A stretch of DNA of 64,000 nt from Fredericiella sp963839515 (GCA_963839515.1 CAWIVN010000018.1:310001-374000), one strand, 5' to 3'; positions 27,286-36,031 are shown, numbered from the stretch's first letter. Translations and numbers: made by a program. Notes: generated from the sequence alone by a model not told the origin.

Positions 27286-27863
27286 GTTAACCGACTATCC
27301 ACCAGATCGGGGGAAGATCAATCCCCCACCAGCACAGCAATTTCCGCGACCCCATCGCCGATTGACCTCCTCCGTGACGGCCGCGCTGCCGCCCACCTAC
27401 GCGCGTAGAGCCGGTCTTCCAGGAAGCCTCCGGACAATGCGTTCTTACCCTGGTCATGTGACTGGTTCTTACCTGGCCACAAGACCGGGTCTGTCCCTCT
27501 TCGCATGGCCGATCCTCTGCCTTTAGCAAGCTGTATACTTATAATCAGCCATCACAGCTGCCACCTGTGGTGACCTCGTCCCGCGAACCGACGACACAAC
27601 GTGGTGCCCTTAGCAATCCTGCCGGTTGCAGCGACTATGATCTGTGCAGCGTGACTGGTTCGCCTTGAGGTGCAACATGGCAATTCCCCACTACCTTCAC
27701 TCCAGACCTACTACTCGCCTTTGCTCTATCGGCGCCTAGCCTCGTCGATACGCCGCAGGTTGGCCGACTAGGCGCCACGCTTCTGCCGCTTCGATAACTC
27801 TCAATACACACGCAGTGTAACGTCAGCCCTACACTTGAAGTTCTTCGTTGAACGGAGGTTCAC
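27286..27863. other. Leader region of the lanthipeptide-like locus
   Basis: No gene is supported. It must contain the promoter of the precursor gene, but no convincing -35/-10 pair was found. A 9-bp inverted repeat at 27731-27776 is the only clear structure, and a GGAGG ribosome site at 27854-27858 precedes the GTG start. Confidence 0.45.
27731..27776. repeat. Inverted repeat upstream of the precursor gene
   Basis: GGCGCCTAG (27731-27739) and CTAGGCGCC (27768-27776) are exact complements separated by 28 nt, ending about 87 bp before the GTG start at 27864. It may be an operator or part of an untranslated leader structure. Confidence 0.45.
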
Positions 27864-29378
27864 GTGGAAGACAACAAAGAGCTGCGGATGGACGAGTTTG
27901 TGAACCGGCTGGTTCCTAACCCCGCCAGTCCGCCGGACACGATTCTGCTCAGTGGTTTTCTCGGTGCGTCATCGGAAGAGGGTTACACTCGCCTCTACTT
28001 CGACCCGCAGTTGAATAGCTATGTGGAGATACCCAACGCTGCGATCCTACACAGCCAGCCGCTGCCGGCCGAGCAATCGCCGTTGGGTGGAAGCTATGTA
28101 TGGATTCAGCGCGACGCCGAGCTGATCCAGGGCAAGGTCAGCGATGCGCAACGCCCCAAGGCCAAGTTCTTTGAAGGGCCGATCATGCAGGACTTCATGG
28201 GCGCCCAGCAAGGTATGATGCAGGGCGGCGTGGGACAAGCGGCCATACCAGCTACACAGTCGCCAGGATCAGGATGTACGACGCAGCCGGTGGCATGCCC
28301 AACACTTGTTGATCCACTAGGTTGCCAATCCCAACTTCCGTGGTTATGTCCGACTCGCGAGCCACAGTTCTGCCCGACTCGCGAGCCACAATTCTGCCGG
28401 ACACGCGAGCCAAAGTTCTGCCCGACACGCGTGCCACAGTTCTGCCCGACACGCGTGCCACAATTCTGCCCGACACGCGAGCCACAGTTCTGCCCCCTGA
28501 CACGCGTGCCACAGTTCTGCCCGCAACAGCCGCCAGACTACTTGTCATGGGTGTGGATCTGCGACGCGACACGAGTCTGTACGTTGGGGGCGCCATGCCC
28601 CGACACGCAGCAGATGTGCCCTACTCAGGTTGCCATCTGCGGACTCGCCGGTCAAGCCGGAGCTGTTGCGCCGCAAGGCTTTGAAGCAATGCAAGCACAA
28701 CAGGGACAGGCTTTCGCCCTCCAGTCGCAGATAGCGCAGTTCTGCCCACCGTCACAGGGGATGCAGTTCTGCCTGCAGTCGCAGTTCGAGCAGTTCTGTC
28801 CACAGTCCAGATGGGTCCAGATCTGTGTACCAGAGACTGTGCTCTGCCCCCCGTCGAACGGGATGATTTTCTGCCCGTCACAGCCGTTGATCTGTTCGCA
28901 GGTCTGCCCGTCCAGGGTGCATATCCTGTGTGGAATTCCTGGCGTTGTGGGGCCAGGTACGCCGCAGGCGCCTGAGGCAGCACGGGCAGTGCAAGCGCAA
29001 GCAGGGCAGCTATTCCCGGTCCAGTCGCTGACCTGCCCGTCACAGTGGTGCTCGCAGGCTTGCCCATCGCAGGCTTGCCCATCGCAGGCTTGCCCATCCC
29101 AGGCTTGCCCATCATTGGCGTGCCCGTCACAGTGGTGCTCGCAGGCGTGCCCATCCCAGTGGTGCTCGCAGGCGTGCCCATCCCAGTGGTGCTCGCAGGC
29201 TTGCCCATCCCAGTGGTGCTCGCAGGCTTGCCCGTCCCAGACCTGTCCGACACTGGCGGGTTGCCCGACGTTGGGCGGCTGCCCATCGCTTGGCGGCTGC
29301 CCGTCGATTGCGTGTGGGCCAGGCGGCTGGGGCGGAATGCCTGGCTGGGGCGGCGGCTTCGGTGGCCAACAGTTCTAG
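27864..29378 (+). CDS. Giant Cys-rich repeat protein, putative multi-core lanthipeptide precursor
   Basis: 504 residues, GTG start with GGAGG 5 nt upstream. Residues 1-137 contain no cysteine and look like a folded leader (TILLSGFLGASSEEGYTRLY, SPLGGSYVWIQRDAE, FFEGPIMQDFMG). Residues 138-484 hold 45 Cys and about 48 Ser/Thr. Block A (138-259) is built on CPTREPQF octamers. Block B (294-356) has FCPxSQ-like units. Block C (391-484) has CPSQA pentamers and CPSQWCSQA nonamers, then CPTLAG/CPSLGG. Two similar Cys-free linkers (261-293, 357-390) separate the blocks, and a Gly/Trp tail ends the protein. Almost every Cys has a Ser/Thr three to six residues before it (SQAC, SQWC, SLGGC, TREPQFC), the arrangement needed for lanthionine rings. 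Kinase, HopA1 and LanC genes follow. The role as substrate is inferred; a metal-binding or structural Cys-rich protein is the alternative. Confidence 0.75.
   Translation: MEDNKELRMDEFVNRLVPNPASPPDTILLSGFLGASSEEGYTRLYFDPQLNSYVEIPNAAILHSQPLPAEQSPLGGSYVWIQRDAELIQGKVSDAQRPKAKFFEGPIMQDFMGAQQGMMQGGVGQAAIPATQSPGSGCTTQPVACPTLVDPLGCQSQLPWLCPTREPQFCPTREPQFCRTREPKFCPTRVPQFCPTRVPQFCPTREPQFCPLTRVPQFCPQQPPDYLSWVWICDATRVCTLGAPCPDTQQMCPTQVAICGLAGQAGAVAPQGFEAMQAQQGQAFALQSQIAQFCPPSQGMQFCLQSQFEQFCPQSRWVQICVPETVLCPPSNGMIFCPSQPLICSQVCPSRVHILCGIPGVVGPGTPQAPEAARAVQAQAGQLFPVQSLTCPSQWCSQACPSQACPSQACPSQACPSLACPSQWCSQACPSQWCSQACPSQWCSQACPSQWCSQACPSQTCPTLAGCPTLGGCPSLGGCPSIACGPGGWGGMPGWGGGFGGQQF
28347..28514 (+). repeat. 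24-bp tandem coding repeat (CPTREPQF units)
   Basis: Seven tandem units, each encoding C-P/R-T-R-E/V-P-Q/K-F, with very similar DNA (for example GCCACAGTTCTGCCCGACAC). One unit carries an extra codon (CPLTRVPQF). High DNA identity suggests recent expansion by slippage or recombination. Confidence 0.85.
29034..29264 (+). repeat. 15-bp and 27-bp tandem coding repeats (CPSQA and CPSQWCSQA units)
   Basis: Four near-identical pentamer units (based on TGCCCATCGCAGGCT) are framed by five nonamer units (based on CCCAGTGGTGCTCGCAGGC). Units differ by single bases only. Unit number could change easily by recombination. Confidence 0.85.
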
Positions 29379-29558
29379 GCACTGCCGTTGCCAGCCGTTG
29401 CTGGTTGTAGTCTAGATAGTCTAGGTTGAGTACTTGTGTGCCCGTTCAGCCTGTTTGGGTGCCATACGCAAGTTCCCGGCAAGCTGGACGGGCATCTGTT
29501 TCTGGTCCGGGGTCTCGCCCTACTCACAACGTTTCCCGTCCGTCCAAGGATCGTCGCC

Positions 29559-30650
29559 ATGATTCTGAGCGCCAATAACATTTTGTACTTCCTAATCGAA
29601 CGCAGCCTGGTCTCGCCGCAGTCGGCCGTCGACGGCGACTTGATGATCGTCGAGTCGTCCAGCCGCAACCGCAATTTCAAGGTCATCCGCAAGGAGCAGC
29701 CCGGCTATTTTGTCAAGCAAGTGCGCGCGTGGGATCCGCAGTCGATCATGCTGCTTCAGCGCGAGGCCTCCGTCTATTGGCTGGCAGCCAACGTTCCTGG
29801 ATTCGCTGCCCTGGCCGATCTGTTGCCCAAGTACTACCTATTTGATGCCATGCGCAACGCATTGGTGGTGGAACTGCTGCCCGAGGGCGAGAATCTCTCC
29901 GAGTATCACCGGCGCCTTGGCAAGTTTCCCGTCGTCGTCGCCGCCCGATTGGGCGAAACCCTGGGCAAGTGCCATCGCCTGACAACCCTTGACCTGGAGA
30001 ACACGGTGCAGCCGGGCATGTTTCCCAAGCAAGCCCCTTGGATTTTGTCGGCGCACCGCACGGACAATTCTCCACTAAACGCGCTAAGCGGCGCCAACCA
30101 GCAGGTGCTGGGGATCATCCAAAAGTATTCCGACTTTCATAAGGTGCTCGACCGCCTGCGCGAGCAGTGGCAGATCAATACCCTGATTCATGGCGATATG
30201 AAATGGGACAATTGTGTCTTCTCTGGACAGGGTGAGAGCGGGCAGGTCAAGATCGTCGACTGGGAGACGGCGGATTGGGGCGATGCCTGCTGGGACGTCG
30301 GCGGCATTCTGCAGGCCTTTCTTACCTTCTGGATCATGTCGATCCCGATGACCGCCGGAAGCACGCCTGCCCAGTTTTTGCAGAATGCCCCTTACCCCAT
30401 CGAGGCAATGCAGCCGGCGCTGCGTGCCTTTTGGCTGGCCTATACGGAAGCCAGACAGGTCCGCCAGGCCGCGACCAAGGAGCTGCTCGTCCACAGCGTG
30501 CAGTACGGCGCCGCGCGCATGCTCCACACAGCCTACGAGTACATGTACTACTCGCCGCAAATCACGTCCAACGCGCTCGGCCAACTGCAGGTGAGTCTCA
30601 ATATCTTGAATAATCCAGGCGAGGCCATCACTGACCTGCTAGCCCTTTAG
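29559..30650 (+). CDS. APH-fold phosphotransferase, putative lanthipeptide Ser/Thr kinase
   Basis: 363 residues from the ATG at 29559, with AAGGA 8 nt upstream; the longer open frame from 29436 has no ribosome site. The kinase-like fold is clear: candidate ATP lysine K53 in YFVKQV, E69 in LLQREAS, catalytic loop LIHGDMKWDNCVF with HGDMKWDN at 211-218 (Brenner motif), and metal-binding VDWETADWGD from 233. The rest is helical. In class V lanthipeptide pathways an APH-type kinase phosphorylates Ser/Thr of the precursor before elimination. The gene lies 180 bp after the precursor-like gene and 18 bp before the HopA1 gene. An antibiotic or sugar kinase is possible from the fold alone; the neighbours favour peptide modification. 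Confidence 0.8.
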   Translation: MILSANNILYFLIERSLVSPQSAVDGDLMIVESSSRNRNFKVIRKEQPGYFVKQVRAWDPQSIMLLQREASVYWLAANVPGFAALADLLPKYYLFDAMRNALVVELLPEGENLSEYHRRLGKFPVVVAARLGETLGKCHRLTTLDLENTVQPGMFPKQAPWILSAHRTDNSPLNALSGANQQVLGIIQKYSDFHKVLDRLREQWQINTLIHGDMKWDNCVFSGQGESGQVKIVDWETADWGDACWDVGGILQAFLTFWIMSIPMTAGSTPAQFLQNAPYPIEAMQPALRAFWLAYTEARQVRQAATKELLVHSVQYGAARMLHTAYEYMYYSPQITSNALGQLQVSLNILNNPGEAITDLLAL

Positions 30651-30668
30651 TGGCATGAGAGAGGGGCC

Positions 30669-31703
30669 ATGAGAGACGAATACGCGCGTGAACTGCGCAC
30701 CATTCTGCAGGCGCTCCGCATCTTTACGCCTACGTCGTTTTCCTTCGGTGGACAGAGCTTCACCGTTCAACCCCAGCCTGGCCCCCAGCCGCCGCAGCTC
30801 CCCAATGGGGCGCAAACTTCGCCTCAAAATCCGCTCATCTGGCAGCTCGCACAGCAATTGTATCTCCACTGCTATTGCCGCAAATTCGACGGGCGCTTGC
30901 GCTCCCTGCCGCAGGTGAACGGCGGGAGCGACGACCTGTTGGACGCGCTTTCCGCCGCCAACACCACTCGCGAGCGTTGGGATGGTGGCTGGCAGATTCA
31001 GCAGGTCCTGCCCGCGGGCCAAGTCTTTGTGCACAAGAACGGCATGGCCAAAATGCTCTGGCCAGGGGAGTTCATCTCGCAAGATGGGCCCGGCGTTCCT
31101 CCACGCGTCGGTGCCATGGTCAATGTCTATTCGCCCAAGGAATCGCGTGCCATGCAGCCCGGTTTCTACTTCGCCTTTGGTGAAAGCGCCGTGGAGCAGA
31201 ACGATATGCAGGATGCAGTGCGTTACTACTGGAACATCACGCCGGAGGGCGCGGCCCTCCTCACGCACCTGCTGACTGCGTCACTCAATCGCTTTCAGGT
31301 GCATTTCCGTTTCAAGTGCTTAAGCCATCGCGACCTATTCTATCGCATCGACAGCGCCGTGCTCTATGTGGGCCGCCAGCACTATCACATCACGGCCGAA
31401 CTGCTGGTAGATACCTACCGCAGTATGCACCACTATCTGCAGCCTCAGACACCGCTCTTGACCAAGCGGCTGGCGCCTGGCCTGGCCTTTGCCGAAGAAC
31501 CGGGCACCGGCGAAAGCTTTGGCATGAGCCGCTGCCGCCTGCTGGCCGAAGGCATCTGGAACGGCTGGTTGCAGGGCGAACAAGACGAGCACGACCAGCT
31601 TGAGGCAATCAAGAAGCAGTTCGAGACCAATGGCATTCCCTTCAAGCATCCCTACCTCCGCCCGGGCGCGGTCGACCATTATGAGCATCCTACATATTCG
31701 TAG
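30669..31703 (+). CDS. HopA1-family protein, putative phospho-Ser/Thr lyase of lanthipeptide synthesis
   Basis: 344 residues. Family-typical blocks are LYLHCYCRKF (64-73), GFYFAFGE (165-172), RYYWNI (185-190), the strand-helix region FRFKCLSHRDLFYRI (213-227) with AVLY, and LAPGLAFAEEP (268-278) followed by ESFGMSRCRLLAEGI. Family members resemble type III effector HopA1, and in class V lanthipeptide clusters of Streptomyces a HopA1 protein removes phosphate from phospho-Ser/Thr to give dehydro-residues. The start has a GAGAGGGG ribosome site. It sits 18 bp after the kinase and 24 bp before the cyclase, a compact operon. A Pro/Gln-rich stretch (about 33-55) is an unusual disordered insertion. 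Confidence 0.8.
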   Translation: MRDEYARELRTILQALRIFTPTSFSFGGQSFTVQPQPGPQPPQLPNGAQTSPQNPLIWQLAQQLYLHCYCRKFDGRLRSLPQVNGGSDDLLDALSAANTTRERWDGGWQIQQVLPAGQVFVHKNGMAKMLWPGEFISQDGPGVPPRVGAMVNVYSPKESRAMQPGFYFAFGESAVEQNDMQDAVRYYWNITPEGAALLTHLLTASLNRFQVHFRFKCLSHRDLFYRIDSAVLYVGRQHYHITAELLVDTYRSMHHYLQPQTPLLTKRLAPGLAFAEEPGTGESFGMSRCRLLAEGIWNGWLQGEQDEHDQLEAIKKQFETNGIPFKHPYLRPGAVDHYEHPTYS

Positions 31704-31727
31704 CGGGACGGCGAGGAGAACCACATC

Positions 31728-33038
31728 ATGAGTGAATCGAGCGTGCGCTTCCTTCAAGCTGCCGATGCGATCGGCGCCCGCCTCTGCCGCGACGCCCTGT
31801 GGGCGGGCAAATGCTGCAATTGGCTGGGAGCCTCGATGGAGCCGATCGGCGGTGCCTGGAAGATCGTCCAGCGCACCTTTGGGCCTGACGTGTATGGCGG
31901 CGCCAGCGGCATCGCGCTCTTTTTGGCGCGGCTGCACAGCCTGGTCGACGAGCGCATCTACCGCCTGACAGCCATGGGCGCCTTGCAGCAGGCCCTCGCG
32001 CGCAGTGAGAAGATCTACCCAACTGTGGCGGCCAGCTTTTATTCCGGCAAGCTCGGGATCGCCTATGCCTGTATAACCTTGGGCGAGCTGTTTGGCGAGC
32101 ACACGCTGGTCAAGCAAGGCCTGCAGCTCACCGAGGAGCTTGGGGGCCTTGACACGCAGGATATGGGCGCCGATGTCCTCTCCGGACGGGCGGGAGCTAT
32201 CCCCGCGCTGCTTAACATCTACCATCGCTACCCACAGCAGCATCTGCTAGACACGGCCGTCCAATTCGCCGATTCTTTGCTGCAGAGTGCACTGCGCAAG
32301 GACATTGGCTGGTCCTGGAACACGCTCAATGCTCCCGCGGGCGACTTGCAGCCCCACCTGACTGGTTTCTCGCACGGCGCGGCCGGTATCGGCTGGGCGT
32401 TGCTCGAGCTTTACGAGGTGACACACGAACCCGCACTGCGCGAGGGCGCCGAGCAGGCCTTCCGCTACGAGCGCCATTACTACAACCCGCAGCAGGTGAA
32501 CTGGCCCGATTTTCGTGACTCGACGGCGCTGGGCGGCACGCCGGGTCCGAGTTACATGTTGGCCTGGTGTCATGGCGCCCCAGGCATCGGCCTGTCGCGC
32601 CTGCGCGCCTATGAATTGGAACCTTCCGACGTGGTGCGCCAGGAGGCGCTTGCCGCGCTCCAGGCTACGACGCTCATGATCGAGCAGTCTCTGGCTGCTG
32701 GGCAAGGCAGCTACTGCTTGTGCCATGGCCTGGGTGGCAACGCCGAACTGCTGCTCTACGCCGCCAAAGTGCTCGACAATATCAGCTATCGGGCGCTGGC
32801 CGAAAAAGTGGGCGATTTTGGCATTGCCCACTACGGCGCCAACCGCAGCCCCTGGCCGTGCGGTGTCATAGGGGCCGGCGAGACGCCCAACCTAATGCTG
32901 GGCTTGGCAGGCATCGGCTACTTCTATCTCCGTCTCCATGCCCCCGATCAGATGCCCTCAATTCTCATCCTGCTCCCGCACGTTGCCGAGGCTACACGCG
33001 TGCCCGCGTCTCCTGCCGCTCACCCGCCCCAGTTCTAA
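31728..33038 (+). CDS. LanC-like cyclase with complete zinc site
   Basis: 436 residues with the alpha-toroid repeat pattern of lanthionine cyclases: YGGASGIALFLARLH, YSGKLGIAYAC, LSGRAGAIPALL, GFSHGAAGIGWALLEL (H216, the probable catalytic acid/base), AWCHGAPGIGL (C281, zinc ligand) and CLCHGLGGNAELLLY (C332/H333, zinc ligands), ending NLMLGLAGIGYFYLRL. It should add Cys thiols to dehydroalanine or dehydrobutyrine. The full zinc set argues for an active enzyme. It is the third enzyme of the cassette, 24 bp after the HopA1 gene. No transporter or leader peptidase gene follows; the next gene is convergent. Confidence 0.88.
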   Translation: MSESSVRFLQAADAIGARLCRDALWAGKCCNWLGASMEPIGGAWKIVQRTFGPDVYGGASGIALFLARLHSLVDERIYRLTAMGALQQALARSEKIYPTVAASFYSGKLGIAYACITLGELFGEHTLVKQGLQLTEELGGLDTQDMGADVLSGRAGAIPALLNIYHRYPQQHLLDTAVQFADSLLQSALRKDIGWSWNTLNAPAGDLQPHLTGFSHGAAGIGWALLELYEVTHEPALREGAEQAFRYERHYYNPQQVNWPDFRDSTALGGTPGPSYMLAWCHGAPGIGLSRLRAYELEPSDVVRQEALAALQATTLMIEQSLAAGQGSYCLCHGLGGNAELLLYAAKVLDNISYRALAEKVGDFGIAHYGANRSPWPCGVIGAGETPNLMLGLAGIGYFYLRLHAPDQMPSILILLPHVAEATRVPASPAAHPPQF

Positions 33039-33489
33039 GCCTACTTCCTGACTACAGCGAAATCAAGTTACAGTTGTGCCTAGGGATTGCAGCGTACACT
33101 GCGGAGACACACGGCAATGACGGAAACTAGGGGCCAGAGTAGGCGGGCCCTAAGTACGTAACACGGCAGCAACAGCGTTAGCAACTCTCCCTTGGCAACT
33201 GGCTGATCTGTGTCCAGATGTTTGTCCGTAGTACAGTTGCTGGAGACAAGGCCGCTGCTGCTGCTGTAACTGAGGCGGGCAGAGTCCTGTTAGTGCCCTT
33301 CGTGACCTCTGAAGAGACACTAAACTGGTTCCAAGGTGAGAACTACAGATCGTAGACTGGCATGCATGTAGATTCCACCTTGGGTTCAGTTTAGTGCTTG
33401 AACAAGCGCGCATGCTGCTCACTGGTTATCTGGCAAATACCCGCCACTTGGCGCTTCGTGGCGGGCCCAGTTGTGTGTGGCACGACCAA
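33039..33489. other. Convergent intergenic region
   Basis: No gene is supported between the cyclase and the convergent dehydrogenase gene. The main structure is a long inverted repeat at 33318-33396. Confidence 0.45.
33318..33396. terminator. Long imperfect hairpin between convergent genes
   Basis: CACTAAACTGGTTCC-AAGGTG (33318-33338) pairs with CACCTT-GGGTTCAGTTTAGTG (33376-33396) with a few mismatches across a 37-nt loop. It could end both converging transcripts. It lacks a clear T run. Confidence 0.4.
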
Positions 33490-35817
33490 TCACTCCGGGG
33501 TGAGGTAAGCCGATTCGATCAGTGTACGCTCGCCGCCGGGCGGCTGCCAGGCAACGGAGAGGTTGTCTTTCTGGTCGGCCTGCTTGTGGCGGGCCTCGAT
33601 GTAGTAGCGCCGGCCGGCTTTGAGTGGAATCGGCGCGGATGCCTGGGTGGGGGACTTGTCCCAAGCGCGCTTGCCGGTCCAGTCGGTAGTGGCGGCGATG
33701 AGCTGGGCGTTGGCCGGGTCTTCGTCAGAGCTCAACCAGAGCTCGCCGCTATCGTCGGCTGCGATCCAGAACAGGTAGTCGCCGTCCTGGGGTGGGGTGA
33801 GGTAGCCGGTGAGGCGCTCGCCGTAGTCCTTGCCGTCGCCACTGGTTTCAAGGGTGGGAAGGATGTCCACCTTGTCCGGCGTGTCGGGGTAGCCAAGATG
33901 GCTGGTGAGGTCCCCAATACTGGCGCCGCCGAGGTCGAACCAGCGTTGGCGCTGCACGCCGTGGACAACAGCTTCGCCGGCACCGGATGCAGCAGTGGCG
34001 GGCGCAGCGGCCTCAGGGGTGACCGCCACTGCTGGCACAGCAGTGAACTCGCCACTAGCGGACTCACTGGCAGCAGGCTCATTGGCTGCAGGCTCACTGG
34101 CTGCGGCTGCCGCTGTGTTGTCGCTCGATTGGAAAACGTCCACGCAGGAGGTGGCGGAGCGGACTTCGGCGTCAGTGGCGGTGAGGCAGAGTTCGTAGTA
34201 GATGTTGGGAGCGTGCGGCTCAAAGCGAAAGTTCTGGCTCGACCCTTCGCCGTGAAAGAAGTCCGGGTGGACATGGTCGTTGTGATGGAGGGTGGCCGTC
34301 CACTGAAGTGCAGCGCCGTCGAGTGTGTTGCCGTCGGCATCGGCAGCCTCGCCGGCGAGGTTTATCTCGGCGCCTGCGGGCCACTTGCTGCCATCGTCAG
34401 GGGTGAGGATGTGGACGGTGGGGCTGTCAGCCGCGCCGTCAGTGGATTGAGCGGCTTCGACGGCTTCAGCGCCTGCCATGACGGCAGCGGCGGAACTGAT
34501 TACCGGGCTGGGTTCGCTGCCGTCACCGGTGTAGCGGATACGGGAGAGGGAGCCGTCTACAAAGGAAAGAACATAGAGAGCGCCGCCGGGGCCCATGCTG
34601 ATCTGGACAGGGGCGACGATGTTGGTGGCGAAGACTTGGGCAGGCTCGTCGCCGCCGGCGGGCAAATAGAGAAGGGCGGCGCGGTTGTGGTCGGCGTAGA
34701 AGTAGGCGCCCTGGTAGGCAGCCGGATATTGGTTCCCGGTGTAGAAGTCACCGCCGATGGCTGCGCTGTAGCCGTCGGCATGCGAATAGCTGTGCCAGGC
34801 AGGTGTGTCAGGTGCTGCGCCGGAGAGAACCCCGGCGCAGGCAGGGTCGCCGCTGTTGGGCAGCGGGCCTTCGAGACAGGGCCAGCCGAAGTTGGCACCC
34901 GGGTCGCCGCGGTTGATCTCCTCCCAGCGTTCGCCGCCTACGTCGCCGACGACGAGCTGGCCGGCGGGGTCGAAGGTGAAGCGATAGGGATTGCGCAGAC
35001 CGAGGGCGTACACTTTGGAGCGGTTGCTGTTGGGGTCGCCGTCATAGAATGGATTGTCGGCATAACCGGCGCCGGTGATCGGGTTGACGCGCAGGATCTT
35101 GCCGGCGAGGCTGTCGACGTTTTGGGCACGCACGTTGAGGTCAGGCTGGAGCGTGCCGTCGCCGGCTGAAACATAGAGGGCGCCGTCGAGGCCAAAGACG
35201 AGCCCGTCGACAGTGTGCGAAGGGCCGTCTACCGGCAGACAGTCGCGTACAGGAGTGCTGCCGACAGTACCGTCACCTTCCATGCAGCTATAGGGTGGGC
35301 GGTCGCCGCGATCGAGGTCGCCGGCGTAGTCAGGCGTGCCGTTGGCCCCCAATAGGACCACTGTGCTGCCGTCGCGCGCCTTGTCGGGGTTGCGGGGGTC
35401 AGTTTCGACGCGGACGACGCGGGCAGTGCGGGCGCCGCTTTCCGCATGCCCTTTGGCGGCGGCGGGTTCGTAGGCGTAGGCGAGATAGACGTAGGGCGCA
35501 GCGGGGTAATTGGGATGAACGGCAATGCCCATCAGGCCGCGATCGCCGTAATTGCTGACTTCGCCGCTGATGTCGATGAAGGGCGCCTCGAGGATTTTGC
35601 CGTCACGATAGACCTTGACCGAGCCATGCTTGCGGGCGATCAGGATGGAGCCATCGGGACGGATGGCGAAGGAGGTGGCGGGGCCGAGATCCCTGGCGAG
35701 CACATCCTGGGTGAAGCCGTCGGGGAGGACGAAGGGATGAAGATCGGCGGCATGGGTTGGGTTGGGAAGGAGGATGGCAAGTAGGATGAATAGGATAATG
35801 GCTGGGCGTTTGCACAT
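33490..35817 (-). CDS. Secreted PQQ-type sugar dehydrogenase (GSDH fold) with C-terminal PA14 domain
   Basis: 775 residues. A signal peptide (PAIILFILLAILLPNPTHA) covers about 1-23. Residues 30-430 are a six-bladed propeller of the glucose/sorbosone dehydrogenase type: PDGSILIARKHGSVKVYRDG, GDRGLMGIAVHPNY, VDGLVFGLDGALYVSAGDG, GKILRVNP and ALGLRNPYRFTFDP. An Ig-like region with SKWPAGAEINLAGEAADADG is at about 460-560, followed by an Ala/Ser-rich linker with repeated AAxEPAANEPAASE. The last about 150 residues (QRWFDLGG to SVAWQPPG) form a PA14 domain, likely carbohydrate-binding. It should act outside the cytoplasm on sugars or polysaccharides. It is monocistronic. Confidence 0.88.
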   Translation of the reverse strand: MCKRPAIILFILLAILLPNPTHAADLHPFVLPDGFTQDVLARDLGPATSFAIRPDGSILIARKHGSVKVYRDGKILEAPFIDISGEVSNYGDRGLMGIAVHPNYPAAPYVYLAYAYEPAAAKGHAESGARTARVVRVETDPRNPDKARDGSTVVLLGANGTPDYAGDLDRGDRPPYSCMEGDGTVGSTPVRDCLPVDGPSHTVDGLVFGLDGALYVSAGDGTLQPDLNVRAQNVDSLAGKILRVNPITGAGYADNPFYDGDPNSNRSKVYALGLRNPYRFTFDPAGQLVVGDVGGERWEEINRGDPGANFGWPCLEGPLPNSGDPACAGVLSGAAPDTPAWHSYSHADGYSAAIGGDFYTGNQYPAAYQGAYFYADHNRAALLYLPAGGDEPAQVFATNIVAPVQISMGPGGALYVLSFVDGSLSRIRYTGDGSEPSPVISSAAAVMAGAEAVEAAQSTDGAADSPTVHILTPDDGSKWPAGAEINLAGEAADADGNTLDGAALQWTATLHHNDHVHPDFFHGEGSSQNFRFEPHAPNIYYELCLTATDAEVRSATSCVDVFQSSDNTAAAAASEPAANEPAASESASGEFTAVPAVAVTPEAAAPATAASGAGEAVVHGVQRQRWFDLGGASIGDLTSHLGYPDTPDKVDILPTLETSGDGKDYGERLTGYLTPPQDGDYLFWIAADDSGELWLSSDEDPANAQLIAATTDWTGKRAWDKSPTQASAPIPLKAGRRYYIEARHKQADQKDNLSVAWQPPGGERTLIESAYLTPE

Positions 35818-35981
35818 GGACGCGGTGACCTTTGGCCTGGGCCGATTGTCGCTGTTTTGGTTGCTGTCGATGGCGAGATTGTACCACTACCGGTCGGTCG
35901 ACCGGCGGTTTTATGCAGTGAGAAAGGTAATATGGTCAGGGTTGGGTGGTATGACGAGACTGGGACGAGTGGGGTAAGCAT

Positions 35982-36031
35982 ACGGGCACGAGGTCGTGCC
36001 GGACCCGCACGTGGGCGTGCGAGCTACGCAG
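35982..36031 (+). repeat. Dispersed double-hairpin repeat, family A copy 2
   Basis: ACGGGCACGAGGTCGTGCC followed by GACCCGCACGTGGGCGTGCG and AGCTACGC. The second stem is CGCACG-tggg-CGTGCG. Intergenic between the dehydrogenase and the channel gene; same order and orientation as copy 1. Confidence 0.75.

Noticed and set aside
28347..28514. Possible CRISPR array
   Set aside because: Repeats are contiguous 24-bp codon units without spacers and are in frame within a protein.
33394..35169. 591-residue plus-strand open frame
   Set aside because: It is the antisense shadow of the sugar dehydrogenase gene, Gly/Val/Ala-rich without motifs; GC-rich coding DNA often leaves such frames open.
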